A stretch of 64,000 bases of DNA from Hydrocarboniphaga effusa AP103 (GCF_000271305.1 NZ_AKGD01000004.1:310001-374000), one strand, 5' to 3'. Shown: positions 50,408-59,551, counted from the first letter of the stretch. The notes: generated from the sequence alone by a model not told the origin. A program made the numbers and translations.

Positions 50408-52864
50408 ATGAGCCAGCACGGCAACCCGCTCGCGGCGATCATCATCGGTGCCGGTTTCGCCGGCATCGGCATGGGCATCGCGCTCAGGCGCGAGCGCATC
50501 GACGACTTCGTGATCCTCGAAAAAGCCCAGGATGTCGGCGGTGTCTGGCGCGACAACCGCTATCCGGGCGCGGCCTGCGATGTGCCGTCGCACCTGTACT
50601 CCTATTCGTTCGAGCCGAATCCGGACTGGACGCATGTGTTCTCGCGCCAGCCCGAGATCGCCGATTACCTGCGTCACTGCGCGAACAAGTACGACCTGCT
50701 GCGGCATCTGCGCTTCGGCGCCGAGGTGCATTCGGCGCGCTACGACGAAACCGGGAATCTCTGGACCGTGCTGCTGCGCGACGGCTCGGAGCTGCGTTCG
50801 AAACTGCTCATCAGCGGCGTCGGCCAGCTCAGCCGGCCGGCGACACCCAGGATCGCGGGCATCGAGAGCTTCGAGGGACACGGATTCCATTCGGCGAGTT
50901 GGGACGAAAGCTACTCGCTGGCCGGCAAGCGCGTGGCCGTGATCGGCACCGGCGCATCGGCGATCCAGTTCGTGCCGGCGATCGCGCCGCAGGTGGAGCG
51001 GCTCAGCGTGTTCCAGCGCTCGCCGGCCTGGATGATGCGCCGGGCCGACCGGGCCTACAGCGCATTCGAAAAGCGCCTGATGCACGCCGTGCCGGCGCTG
51101 AGCCGGCTGTATCGGCTCGGCATCTACCTGCGCTACGAGGCGCGCGCACTCGCGTTCACGCGCTTCAAGTCACTCATGAAGATCGCGGTGGAATGGCCGT
51201 TCCGCCGCATGCTTGCGCGCGACGTTCCGGATGCTGCGCTACGCGCCAAGCTCACGCCCGATTACCCGGTCGGCTGCAAACGCATCCTGCTCAGCGACGA
51301 CTACCTCACGACGATGTCGAGGGAGAACGTCGAACTCGTGACCGAAAGCATCCGGCGCATCGTGCCCACGGGTGTCGAGACCCAGGATGGGCGCGTGCAC
51401 GAAGTCGATGCGATCGTCTACGGCACCGGTTTTTCGGCGACCGAGTTCCTCGCGCCGATGAGCATCCGCGGCCGTCGCGGGCTCGATCTCAACGAGGCCT
51501 GGCTCGGTGGTGCGATGGCTTACCTCGGCATGACGGTTCCGGGATTTCCGAACTTCTTCATGCTGTATGGCCCGAACACCAACCTCGGCCACAACTCCAT
51601 CGTCTACATGCTCGAAAGCCAGATCCGGCATGTCATGCGCTGCATCCGGCGCATGCGGATGCAGCGCGCGAACGTCGTCGAAGTGCAGGCCGAGCGCCAC
51701 TCGCGCTACAACCTGCGCATCCAGCAACGGCTCGGCGCTACGGTCTGGAACGGCTGCAAGAGCTGGTATGTCGACGCCAACGGGCACAACAGCACGAACT
51801 GGCCGGGCTTTACGCTTTCGTACCGCTTCATGACGCGCTTCAGCAGCCTGCGCGCGTATCGCTTCGCGGCGGCGCTGCCATCGACGGACTCGCTCACGGC
51901 GCTGAAAATTCCGGCGCCGCTCGCGCCGTTCGAACGCGCGAGCGCGGCGCTCATGCGCGGCATCCTGCGCACGACGTTCCGCGCCTTCATCGGCCCGCCG
52001 TTTCCGGTCGGCGTCGAGCGCGCCGTCGTCGCCGTGATCGTGACCCTGATGCCGAAGCGCTTCGGCACGCGCGACAAGACGATTCGCGTCGCGGATCGCC
52101 CGGTCGTCATCACCAGCGCCAGGCGCGCCGCGAGCGCCGCCGCGATCCTGTACCTGCACGGCGGCGCCTTCTGTCTCGGCAACCCGCGCTCTCATCGCAG
52201 CATCACCTCGCATCTCGCGCTCGCATCGCAGCTGCCGGTGTGGACGCCGGACTACCGGCTCGCGCCCGAGCATCCGCATCCGGCCGCGATCGACGATGCG
52301 ATGGCCTGCGTACACGCGATGATCGCGCAGGGCATCAAGCCGGAGCGCATCGTGGTCGCGGGCGATTCGGCCGGCGGAGCGCTCGCGCTCGAAGTGGGCC
52401 TGCGCATGCGCGACCAGGGCCAGGCGCCCGGCGGCCTCGCACTGATCTCACCGTTCACCGATAGCAGGCTTGCCGGCGACACCATCCGCACGCTCGCGGG
52501 TGTCGATCCGATGATCCGCATCGGCTGGCTGCGACAGGGCATCGCCTGGTACGGAGCCCAGGGCCCGACCCTGCTCGAACGCGATCTGGCCGGCCTGCCG
52601 CCGATGCTGATCCACGTCGGCGACCAGGAGATCCTGCTGTCGGATTCGACACGCCTGGCCGAACGCGCAGCCGCGCAAGGCGTGCAGGTGCAGCTCGAAA
52701 TCCACGCCGCGCGCTGGCACGTGTTTCACCTGCAGGCGCTTTACCTGAGTTCGTCGGTCGACGCGCTATCGGCGATCGGTGCGTTCTGCAGGCGGTGCGT
52801 GCCCGCGAAACGGGCCGAATCGAGCCAGGCTTCGGTGGCCTGGGTGGGCGGCGAAGCTGCGTAA
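50408..52864 (+). CDS. Baeyer-Villiger-type flavin monooxygenase fused to an alpha/beta hydrolase
   Basis: 818 residues with two catalytic modules. Residues 1-500 are a class B flavoprotein monooxygenase: FAD loop IIIGAGFAGIGMGIAL (10-25), the Baeyer-Villiger fingerprint FEGHGFHSASWD (155-166) and NADPH loop VAVIGTGASAIQFVPAI. Residues 570-805 are a hormone-sensitive-lipase-type alpha/beta hydrolase: HGG oxyanion motif (584-586), nucleophile Ser654 in GDSAGG, an Asp region near GDQEILLSD and a His in RWHVFH. The first would turn a ketone into an ester, the second split that ester, all in one polypeptide. AGGAG precedes the ATG. It is divergent from an AraC regulator. The substrate is unknown, perhaps a steroid, terpenoid or fatty ketone. 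Confidence 0.9.
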   Translation: MSQHGNPLAAIIIGAGFAGIGMGIALRRERIDDFVILEKAQDVGGVWRDNRYPGAACDVPSHLYSYSFEPNPDWTHVFSRQPEIADYLRHCANKYDLLRHLRFGAEVHSARYDETGNLWTVLLRDGSELRSKLLISGVGQLSRPATPRIAGIESFEGHGFHSASWDESYSLAGKRVAVIGTGASAIQFVPAIAPQVERLSVFQRSPAWMMRRADRAYSAFEKRLMHAVPALSRLYRLGIYLRYEARALAFTRFKSLMKIAVEWPFRRMLARDVPDAALRAKLTPDYPVGCKRILLSDDYLTTMSRENVELVTESIRRIVPTGVETQDGRVHEVDAIVYGTGFSATEFLAPMSIRGRRGLDLNEAWLGGAMAYLGMTVPGFPNFFMLYGPNTNLGHNSIVYMLESQIRHVMRCIRRMRMQRANVVEVQAERHSRYNLRIQQRLGATVWNGCKSWYVDANGHNSTNWPGFTLSYRFMTRFSSLRAYRFAAALPSTDSLTALKIPAPLAPFERASAALMRGILRTTFRAFIGPPFPVGVERAVVAVIVTLMPKRFGTRDKTIRVADRPVVITSARRAASAAAILYLHGGAFCLGNPRSHRSITSHLALASQLPVWTPDYRLAPEHPHPAAIDDAMACVHAMIAQGIKPERIVVAGDSAGGALALEVGLRMRDQGQAPGGLALISPFTDSRLAGDTIRTLAGVDPMIRIGWLRQGIAWYGAQGPTLLERDLAGLPPMLIHVGDQEILLSDSTRLAERAAAQGVQVQLEIHAARWHVFHLQALYLSSSVDALSAIGAFCRRCVPAKRAESSQASVAWVGGEAA

Positions 52865-52957
52865 GCCACCGCTGTCTGCCGAATAAAGGGCGGGCTGGCT
52901 GATGCGCTGATGCGCCTACCCACCCGACGAGCGAACCGGGCGTTCTCGCGATGCGCT

Positions 52958-53962
52958 TCAATCTTCGTGAAACGCCTTGCCGCTCAGCAGGTGCCGCATC
53001 GTCATCCATGCCACGGCGCAGACGATCAAGGTCGCCGCGATCAGCGCAAGCCAGGCGATCGCCTCGGTGTAATCGGTGTAATCGGCGTAATCGGTGTAAT
53101 CGGTGTAATCGGTGTAAGCCGACGGCCGGGCGTGATGAAACGCGAGCGCCGCGCCGGCCCAGCCGTCGACCGGAAACGTCATCGCCCACCAGCTCATGAA
53201 GAACGGGCCATGCACCGCGTGGCGCAGCAGGCTGGCGAGCAGCAGCGCGAGGAACAAGGCGAAGCAGTAGAGAATCTCCACGAGCGGGCCGGAGACGCCG
53301 TGCGAGAACAACAGGATCGCCGACAGCCCGATCGAAGGCGGCGCGAGCAGGATGAACAGCGTCGGCACGCTGCGTTCGCTGAGCGCCGGTGCAAACAGCA
53401 CGCGATGCAGCACGATCGGAAAGAACGCGACCCAGAGCACGAGCCCCACCGAGAAGAAGAACCAGCTGATCTCGACATGCCCGAGCGGCACGCCGCCGAG
53501 TGGGACGAAAATGTTGCCGACCACCGGAATGAACCAGGCCGGCGTGAGGATGCTTTCGTCCTGCGGCTTCATGATCCAGCGACGAATCAGCGTGAGCGCG
53601 AGCAGCAGATGCAGGCCCGCACCGAACCACCACAGCAGCTGTGCGGCGGGTTCGCTGTGCGTGCGCAGCCCGACCGAGAGCACCATGCTCGCGACCGATA
53701 CGGCCGGGAAGAAACTCGATCGCAGCGGATGGCGAAACTCCTCGACCACCGCTTCGCGCTGCAACAACAGCTTGGCGACGTGAACGCAGACGAGCACGGC
53801 GAAGATCGCCAGCGCCAGCACGAGCAGCACTTCGCCGATCAGCTCCGGCACCGCGAACACCTGATGCGCCGAACTCCAGGCATTCGCGAGCCCGCCGACG
53901 CCCATGACCATGCCGAACATCGCGATCGACAAGCGAGCCAGCAGCGGCCGCTCCTGCTGCAT
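52958..53962 (-). CDS. TDT/SLAC1-family transporter (tellurite-resistance/dicarboxylate type)
   Basis: 334 residues with about ten hydrophobic segments, matching the TDT family (TehA, Mae1, SLAC1-like). Recognisable segments are LSIAMFGMVMGVGGLANAW, TPAWFIPVVGNIFVPLGG and FFMSWWAMTFPVDGWAGAAL. Before the last membrane helix is a run of Tyr-Thr-Asp repeats encoded by a 9-bp tandem repeat (53065-53118). The start could be the ATG at 53962 or the GTG at 53971 that overlaps the porin stop (GTGA). Anion or weak-acid transport is expected. It is the last gene of a long coupled chain. Confidence 0.88.
   Translation of the reverse strand: MQQERPLLARLSIAMFGMVMGVGGLANAWSSAHQVFAVPELIGEVLLVLALAIFAVLVCVHVAKLLLQREAVVEEFRHPLRSSFFPAVSVASMVLSVGLRTHSEPAAQLLWWFGAGLHLLLALTLIRRWIMKPQDESILTPAWFIPVVGNIFVPLGGVPLGHVEISWFFFSVGLVLWVAFFPIVLHRVLFAPALSERSVPTLFILLAPPSIGLSAILLFSHGVSGPLVEILYCFALFLALLLASLLRHAVHGPFFMSWWAMTFPVDGWAGAALAFHHARPSAYTDYTDYTDYADYTDYTEAIAWLALIAATLIVCAVAWMTMRHLLSGKAFHED
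53065..53118. repeat. 9-bp tandem repeat encoding Tyr-Thr-Asp units
   Basis: Six consecutive 9-bp units CGGTGTAAT, the third with C for T and the last ending in G. On the minus strand they encode (Tyr-Thr-Asp)n, with one Ala in place of Thr, in a loop of the TDT transporter. Copy-number change would keep the frame and vary loop length. Confidence 0.97.
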
Positions 53963-53967
53963 TGTGC

Positions 53968-55356
53968 TCACCACGCGAACTTGAACTCCGCGCCGAGATA
54001 GTCGCTGTCCTGGCCTCCCGCGGCGCGCAGTGCCTGGCCGACATCGTAGTGCACGCCTTCGACGGCGGCCGACAGCTGCGCGTTGATTTTCCAGTCCGCG
54101 CGCAGTTGCAGGTAGGCGCCGGTCCAGCGGCCACCCTCGCCCACGGTTCCGCGCACCGGCACGTCGGGCTGCACGTAGACCGCATCGCTTGCGGTCTGCC
54201 GCCATTGCAGCCCGAGCGCGGCGGCCAGCTTGAGCGGCGCGGCCGGCGTGATCGTCAGCGAAGGCTTCACATGGATCAGGTTCACGTAGCCCGTATAGCC
54301 GGCATCGCTGAAGTAATAGCCGCCGTTCGGAAACAGCGGATTGAAGGTCTGCAAGCGCCCGTCGCCGGCTTTGCGATCGCCCGATGCGGCGTCCGCCTGC
54401 AGGCCGATGCGCGGCTTGAGCTTCATCGACGCAAGGCTATAACCCGCCTTCGCACCGACGGCCCAGGCACGCACGTCCGCATCGCCGACGCGGCCGCTTT
54501 GCCACATGCCTTCGAAGTCCCAATCGAGGCCGGCCTTCTTGCCCGCGAAGCGCAGATCGAACACGTCGCGACGCTCATTGCCGCTGGCATCGAGAAAGCC
54601 GGCGTCGTCGAGTTCGTAGCGCGAGTAGTAGCCCGAGAGCTCGTTGTCTCCGAGCACGTGGCGTTCGAGCCGCAGCGTGTGGAAAACGAAATGCCGGTCG
54701 GACCGGTCATCGAAGGCCTGGTCGTCGCGATACTGCACGGGCCGGCTCAGAAAGCCGATCAGCCTCCAGGGTTCGAGTTCGTAATCGGCCCAGATGGCAT
54801 CGAAGGATTGGCGCAGGTTCGGGCCGTCGCGCAGCGACACGAAGCGCTGCAAGTCGAACAGGAAATCCTGCCGGCCGACGCGCGTCTTGAGCAGGCCGTC
54901 ACCGAGCCGATGCTCGCTCATCAGAAAAGCCAGGCGCAGGTCGAAGCGGTTGTCGTCGGTCGGCACCGGGGCCTTGCGATCGAAGGCGCGCACGTCTTCG
55001 ATCTGCGCGAAAGCGCGCCAATGCTCGTCGAAGTGCAGGTCCGCATGCAGCTGGGCGCGTTGCAGCAAGTAGCTGTCGCCCTCGCGTCCGATGCCGAAGG
55101 CCGGCTCCTGCTGCGTCACCAGGCGCTCGCGCAGGTTAGCTCCGAGCGAGAGATAGGCCTGCGGATCGAGCGCCGGCAGCGCGAGGTACTTGAGATCGTC
55201 GAGCGGCTGCGTGCGCAAGTCCGGATCGGCCAGCGCGGACCAGTCCTCGTGCCAGCGATTCGATTCGATCGCCGGGCGCGTCTGCGCCTGGGCGAAGCCG
55301 CTCGCGCTCAGTGCGGCGAGCGCGAGCAGCAGCATGCCGCAGGCCTGGGAGCCCAT
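53968..55356 (-). CDS. Alginate-export-type outer membrane porin
   Basis: 462 residues. A signal peptide (MGSQACGMLLLALAALSASGFAQA) leads into SNRWHEDWSALADPDLRTQPLDDLKYL and then beta-strand pairs such as LSLGANLRERLVTQQEPAFGI and LLQRAQLHADLHFDEHWRAFAQI, typical of the Alginate_exp barrel family. The end EFKFAW has the C-terminal aromatic of barrels. Despite the family name, many members are general or catabolic porins. The ATG at 55356 lies 2 bp after the stop of the MFS gene. A small-solute or substrate channel serving the operon is likely. Confidence 0.88.
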   Translation of the reverse strand: MGSQACGMLLLALAALSASGFAQAQTRPAIESNRWHEDWSALADPDLRTQPLDDLKYLALPALDPQAYLSLGANLRERLVTQQEPAFGIGREGDSYLLQRAQLHADLHFDEHWRAFAQIEDVRAFDRKAPVPTDDNRFDLRLAFLMSEHRLGDGLLKTRVGRQDFLFDLQRFVSLRDGPNLRQSFDAIWADYELEPWRLIGFLSRPVQYRDDQAFDDRSDRHFVFHTLRLERHVLGDNELSGYYSRYELDDAGFLDASGNERRDVFDLRFAGKKAGLDWDFEGMWQSGRVGDADVRAWAVGAKAGYSLASMKLKPRIGLQADAASGDRKAGDGRLQTFNPLFPNGGYYFSDAGYTGYVNLIHVKPSLTITPAAPLKLAAALGLQWRQTASDAVYVQPDVPVRGTVGEGGRWTGAYLQLRADWKINAQLSAAVEGVHYDVGQALRAAGGQDSDYLGAEFKFAW

Positions 55357-55358
55357 GC

Positions 55359-56954
55359 TCAGGAACGCGCCATGCGTTCGGGAATGCTCAGCAGGTGATC
55401 GACCTTGGGTGGGGCATCGCCGACATGGAAACGCAGGACCTCGCCCTGCACGTCGGCGCCCGCGTGCGAGACGCGGCGATGCTGGCGCAGATGCTCGGCC
55501 CAGGATTCGACCAGGAACCACTCGACGTAGCGCTGCGGATCGGCGGCGTCTTCGGTGATGCCCCAGGCGTAGGCGCCGTCGCGACGCCGCACGGGCTCGA
55601 GCCTGTACAGGGCGCGCAGGAATTCGCCGCGCTGCCGTGTCTCCACGCGATACTCGATCAGGATCAGCACCGGGCCGCGATCGTGCGCCACCGGCTCCGC
55701 CATCAGGGGCTCGGGCCAGTGATTCGATGCATCCAGGTCGACCTCGCCGCTCGGCAGCTTCACGCGATGGAAGATCAGCGCGATCACCACGAGCCCGGCC
55801 GCCGCCACCCACAGCGTCGCCGGCACGCCGATGCCGCTGCCGACGGTGCCCCACAGCAAGCTGCCGGCCGTCATCGCGCCGTTGAACACCATCAGGTAGA
55901 TCGCGAGCCCGCGACCGCGGACCCAGTTCGGCAGGATCGCCTGCGCGACGCCATTGAGCGTCGTCAGCGCCGCGATCCAGGCCGCACCGAGCACCAGCAG
56001 CAGCACCACCGCGACCGGTTTGGGCGGCGCGAGCGCAAGCAGCGCCATGACGGCTGCGGCGACGATCGAAGCGCCGAGCACGAGCGTGTCCGAACCCGCC
56101 TTCTCGCGCAGCTTCGGCAGCAGCACGGCGCCGCCGATCGCACCGGCGCCGACCGCGCCGAGCAGCAGGCCATAGAAGCCCGCGCCACCGCCGAGCAGCT
56201 GGCGCGCGACCAGCGGAAGCAGCGCCCAGACCCCGCTCGCGAACAGGAAGAACACCGCGGCGCGCAGCAGGGCGACATGCAGGTCGCGACTCGATCGCGC
56301 GTAGCGCAGACCCGCACGGAAGGCGCCGAGAAAATTCTCGGACAGGCCGTCATCCGCATGCGGCGAGCGCTTCCACCAGAGCAGCGCCGCGATCACCAGC
56401 GCATAGCTCGCGACGTCGGCTCCGTAGGTCGTCGAAGGGCCGAAGCTCGCGAGCAGCAGGCCACCGGCCGCGGGACCGATCGCGCGCGCGATGTTGAAGC
56501 CCAGCGAATTCAACGCCACCGCATTGCGCAGCTCGGATTTGGGCACCAGCTCGGGCACGATCGACTGCCAGGTCGGGCCGACCAGCGCAGCGCCGACGCC
56601 GCCCGCGAAAGTCAGCGCGATCAGCAGCTCGATCGTCAGCATCTGGCCGCGCGAGAGCAGCAGCAGGCTCAGGCTCACGAGCGCGAGCATGAGCTGCACC
56701 GCGATCAGAAAGCGCCGGCGATCGAGGATGTCCGACAGCACACCGGCCGGAATCGCGAGCAGGAAGATCGGCAAGGTCGCGGCGGCCTGGATCATCGCCA
56801 CCGCAGCCGGGCTCGGCGACAGGTCGGTGACGAGCCAGGCGCTCGCGACGTCGCGCATGAAGCTGCCCGTGTTGCCGAGCACGGTCGCCGCCCACAAGGC
56901 GGCGAACACCGGTCTTTTGAGCGGAGCGAAGCTGCCCGAGGCATTGGCACTCAC
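55359..56954 (-). CDS. MFS transporter with C-terminal monooxygenase-like (ABM-type) domain
   Basis: 531 residues from a GTG that overlaps the DoxX gene stop (GTGA). Residues 1-410 hold 12 helices of the MFS_3/EntS-like efflux group (ALWAATVLGNTGSFMRDVASAWLVTDLSPSP; IPAGVLSDILDRRRFL). The final 110 residues (VLILIEYRVETRQRGEFLRALYRLEP..., WGITEDAADPQRYVEWFLVESW) look like an antibiotic-biosynthesis-monooxygenase ferredoxin-like fold, a known tail in this MFS subgroup. Export of a small molecule or siderophore-like compound is the family role; the substrate here is unknown. Confidence 0.9.
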   Translation of the reverse strand: MSANASGSFAPLKRPVFAALWAATVLGNTGSFMRDVASAWLVTDLSPSPAAVAMIQAAATLPIFLLAIPAGVLSDILDRRRFLIAVQLMLALVSLSLLLLSRGQMLTIELLIALTFAGGVGAALVGPTWQSIVPELVPKSELRNAVALNSLGFNIARAIGPAAGGLLLASFGPSTTYGADVASYALVIAALLWWKRSPHADDGLSENFLGAFRAGLRYARSSRDLHVALLRAAVFFLFASGVWALLPLVARQLLGGGAGFYGLLLGAVGAGAIGGAVLLPKLREKAGSDTLVLGASIVAAAVMALLALAPPKPVAVVLLLVLGAAWIAALTTLNGVAQAILPNWVRGRGLAIYLMVFNGAMTAGSLLWGTVGSGIGVPATLWVAAAGLVVIALIFHRVKLPSGEVDLDASNHWPEPLMAEPVAHDRGPVLILIEYRVETRQRGEFLRALYRLEPVRRRDGAYAWGITEDAADPQRYVEWFLVESWAEHLRQHRRVSHAGADVQGEVLRFHVGDAPPKVDHLLSIPERMARS

Positions 56955-57367
56955 GGTTGGTTTTCCTTGCGCGGCTGCAGATCCATCCAGGCGACGAGCA
57001 GGAAGCCGCCGGCCAGGCCCAGGTGCTCGTAGAACGCATTGGCCATCATGAAACGCTCGTGCCCCGCAGCCAGCGTCCAATAGCGATTGGCGACGAAGGT
57101 GGCGCCGATCGTGAAGGCTGCGAGCGCGAGCGCGGCCAGCCAGCGCCCGAAGCCGCTCACGATCATCAGCGAGGCGCCGAGTTCGAGCGCGATGACCAGC
57201 GCCGCGAGCGGCGCCGCCGGCGCCAGGCCGAAATGCTGCATCTCCGCGACTGCGGAAGCGAAGTCGACGAGCTTGTTCCAGCCGCCTTGCAGATACGCGG
57301 CGCAGAGCGCGAGCAAGGCGAGCCGGCGCAGCGCCTCACTCGCGATCACACGATGCAGGTCTCGCAT
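56951..57367 (-). CDS. DoxX family membrane protein
   Basis: 138 residues with four hydrophobic helices and DoxX-type features (LALCAAYLQGGWNKLVDFASA, then ALELGASLMIVSGFGRWLAAL). The ATG at 57367 shares its first base with the stop of the upstream amidohydrolase gene, and its own stop overlaps the next GTG, so translation is coupled on both sides. DoxX proteins are linked to quinone/sulfur redox or membrane stress functions; no specific role can be read here. Confidence 0.83.
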   Translation of the reverse strand: MRDLHRVIASEALRRLALLALCAAYLQGGWNKLVDFASAVAEMQHFGLAPAAPLAALVIALELGASLMIVSGFGRWLAALALAAFTIGATFVANRYWTLAAGHERFMMANAFYEHLGLAGGFLLVAWMDLQPRKENQP

Positions 57368-59262
57368 CAGACCGCCCAGCAAGCGCAGCCCAGCGCGCCC
57401 CAGAAGCTCTTCAGGTCGGAGATCGGCAGCTTGCTCGACCAGGCCGTCGCATGCGCGTGGCCGTGCACGCCGCAGCTGTTGGAGCAGGCGCAGCTCGCGG
57501 CGGCGACACGCTGCTGCTGCGATGCGGGCCACGTATCGCCCCAGGCCGCGTAGCCCTTGAACGTGCGCACCGGAGACCAGTCCGGCATCGCCGGCGGCGG
57601 AGCCGCTTCGTCGAACGGGGCGAACTCGCCGGCCGCGTAGACGATCTTGCCGCCGACCATCGTCAGCAGCGAGGTGGTATCGGCGATCTCGTCTTCGGCG
57701 CAGGAATAGAAATCGCGATCCGGCACGACAACATCGGCGAGCTGCCCCGCCTCGATACGACCTTTTTTTCCTTCTTCGTTCGAGAACCAGGTGACGTTCT
57801 CGGTCCACATGCGCAGCGCCTGCTCGCGATCGAGGCAGTTGCGACGCGGATACAGCTGCATGCCGCCGACGGTCTTGCCGGTGATGAGCCAGGACAGCGA
57901 AACCCAGGGGTTGTACGAGGCCACGCGCGTGGCATCGGTGCCGGCCGAAACCTTCACGCCCGCCTGCAGAATCTTCGAAACCGGCGGCGTCGCTTCGGCC
58001 GCGCCGTGACCGTAGCGCTCGACGAAGTATTCGCCCTGGTAGGCCATGCGATGCTGCACGGCGACGCCGCCGCCGAGGTCGGCGATGCGATCGATCGACT
58101 GCTCCGAAATGGTTTCGGCGTGATCGAAGAACCAGTTCAGGCCTTGCAGCGGAATGTCCTGGTTCACGCGCTCGAAGACATCGAGCATGCGGCTGATGGT
58201 TTCGTCGTAAGTGGCGTGCAGGCGCCAGGGCCAGCGGTTCTGCGCGAGGATGCGCACCACATCTTCGAGCTCGCCTTCCATCTCCGGCGCCATGTCCGGA
58301 CGCGGCTGGCGAAAGTCCTCGAAATCCGCCGCCGAGAACACCAGCATTTCGCCGGCGCCGTTGTGGCGGAAGTAATCGTCGCCCTGCTGGTACTTCACGG
58401 ACTGCGTCCAGCGCAGGAAGTCGTCCTTCTCCTGCTTGGGCTTTTGCGTGAAGAGGTTGTAAGCGAGGCGAATCGTCAGCTGGCCTTCCTCCGAGAGCTT
58501 CTGGATCACCTCGTAGTCTTCGGGATAATTCTGGAAGCCGCCGCCCGCATCGATCGCGCCGGTCACGCCGAGGCGGTTGAGCTCGCGCATGAAGTGGCGC
58601 GTGGAGTTGATCTGGTATTCGAGCGGCAGCTTCGGGCCCTTGGCGAGCGTCGAATACAGGATGCCGGCATTCGGCTTGGCCAGCAGCAGGCCGTTGGGGT
58701 TGCCGCTGGCATCGCGCAGAATCTCGCCGCCCGGCGGGTTCGGCGTATCGCGCGTGTAGCCCACGGCGCGCAAGGCGGCGCCGTTGAGCAGCGCGCGATC
58801 GTAGAGATGCAGGATGAAGACCGGCGTATCGGGCGCCACCGCATTGAGTTCTTCGAGCGTCGGCAGACGCTTCTCGGCGAACTGGTGCTCGCTGAAGCCG
58901 CCGACCACGCGCACCCACTGCGGAGCCGGCGTGATCGCGACCTGGCGCTTGAGCATCGCCATCGCATCTGCCAGCGAGCGCACGCCGTCCCAGCGCAGTT
59001 CGAGGTTGAAATTCAGGCCGCCGCGAATGATGTGCAGGTGGTTGTCGATCAGCCCGGGCAGCACGCGGCGTCCGCGCAGGTCGATGATTTTGGTGCTGTC
59101 GCCAGCCAGCGCCATGATCTCGTGGCTGCGGCCGACGGCGAGAAACTTGCCGTCCTTGATGGCGACCGCGTCGGCGGTCGGGTTCTTGCGATCGAGCGTG
59201 ACGAACAGGCCGCGATGCAGGATCAGATCGGGCGTGGCCCGGGTTTGTGTTTCCGTACTCAT
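57367..59262 (-). CDS. Amidohydrolase family protein (YtcJ-like) with Cys/His-rich C-terminal tail
   Basis: 631 residues from the ATG at 59262. This is an Amidohydrolase_3/YtcJ-type TIM-barrel metal hydrolase: DLRGRRVLPGLIDNHLHIIRGG (metal-binding His-x-His), a domain with GVTGAIDAGGG, HATYDETISRML, FDHAETISEQSIDRIADL and SAGTDATRVASYNPW (metal Asp). The C-terminal 45 residues after WGDTWPAS carry Cys-Ala-Cys-x3-Cys, a His-rich HGHAHA and a final Cys-Ala-Cys, not part of the usual fold and perhaps a metal-binding extension. The start overlaps the XapX gene stop by 4 nt. Substrate unknown; amide, imide or urea-like bonds are typical. Confidence 0.92.
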   Translation of the reverse strand: MSTETQTRATPDLILHRGLFVTLDRKNPTADAVAIKDGKFLAVGRSHEIMALAGDSTKIIDLRGRRVLPGLIDNHLHIIRGGLNFNLELRWDGVRSLADAMAMLKRQVAITPAPQWVRVVGGFSEHQFAEKRLPTLEELNAVAPDTPVFILHLYDRALLNGAALRAVGYTRDTPNPPGGEILRDASGNPNGLLLAKPNAGILYSTLAKGPKLPLEYQINSTRHFMRELNRLGVTGAIDAGGGFQNYPEDYEVIQKLSEEGQLTIRLAYNLFTQKPKQEKDDFLRWTQSVKYQQGDDYFRHNGAGEMLVFSAADFEDFRQPRPDMAPEMEGELEDVVRILAQNRWPWRLHATYDETISRMLDVFERVNQDIPLQGLNWFFDHAETISEQSIDRIADLGGGVAVQHRMAYQGEYFVERYGHGAAEATPPVSKILQAGVKVSAGTDATRVASYNPWVSLSWLITGKTVGGMQLYPRRNCLDREQALRMWTENVTWFSNEEGKKGRIEAGQLADVVVPDRDFYSCAEDEIADTTSLLTMVGGKIVYAAGEFAPFDEAAPPPAMPDWSPVRTFKGYAAWGDTWPASQQQRVAAASCACSNSCGVHGHAHATAWSSKLPISDLKSFWGALGCACWAV

Positions 59263-59528
59263 GCTTGCTCCTTGCGCGCCGTCTTGGTCCCTTGCGGCAG
59301 GTGGCCGAAGACATGGGGTTTCACTTGATGGCCCAGCCACGACACCGCAGCCGTCTCTTTCTGCAGCAATTGACGTGCGAGCGGCGGAATCTGCTCACCG
59401 ACGAGGATGCCGAGCAGGCCGATCAAGGCGATCACGGGCGGTGCCGGCGAGCGTACATTGAGCAGGCTGTAGATGACGCCGACCAGAAGACCGGCGGCCA
59501 GCGAGAACAGGTAGGGTTTCATCGGCAT
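59259..59528 (-). CDS. XapX domain membrane protein
   Basis: 89 residues. Two membrane helices match the XapX (DUF1427) pattern: KPYLFSLAAGLLVGVIYSLLNVRSPAPP and IALIGLLGILVGEQI. The start is the ATG at 59528, or 59522 two codons later. The charged C-terminal tail (QVKPHVFGHLPQGTKTARKE) is longer than the bare domain. Its stop overlaps the amidohydrolase start; XapX genes are often next to such amidohydrolases (from memory), but the function is not known. Confidence 0.85.
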   Translation of the reverse strand: MPMKPYLFSLAAGLLVGVIYSLLNVRSPAPPVIALIGLLGILVGEQIPPLARQLLQKETAAVSWLGHQVKPHVFGHLPQGTKTARKEQA

Positions 59529-59551
59529 TCCACGAGTCGTTGGGGTGCTTG

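Noticed and set aside
49256..51085. 609-codon version of the AraC gene starting at 51085
   Set aside because: The first 275 codons run antisense to the monooxygenase fusion and carry no similarity; the AraC part begins near 50257.
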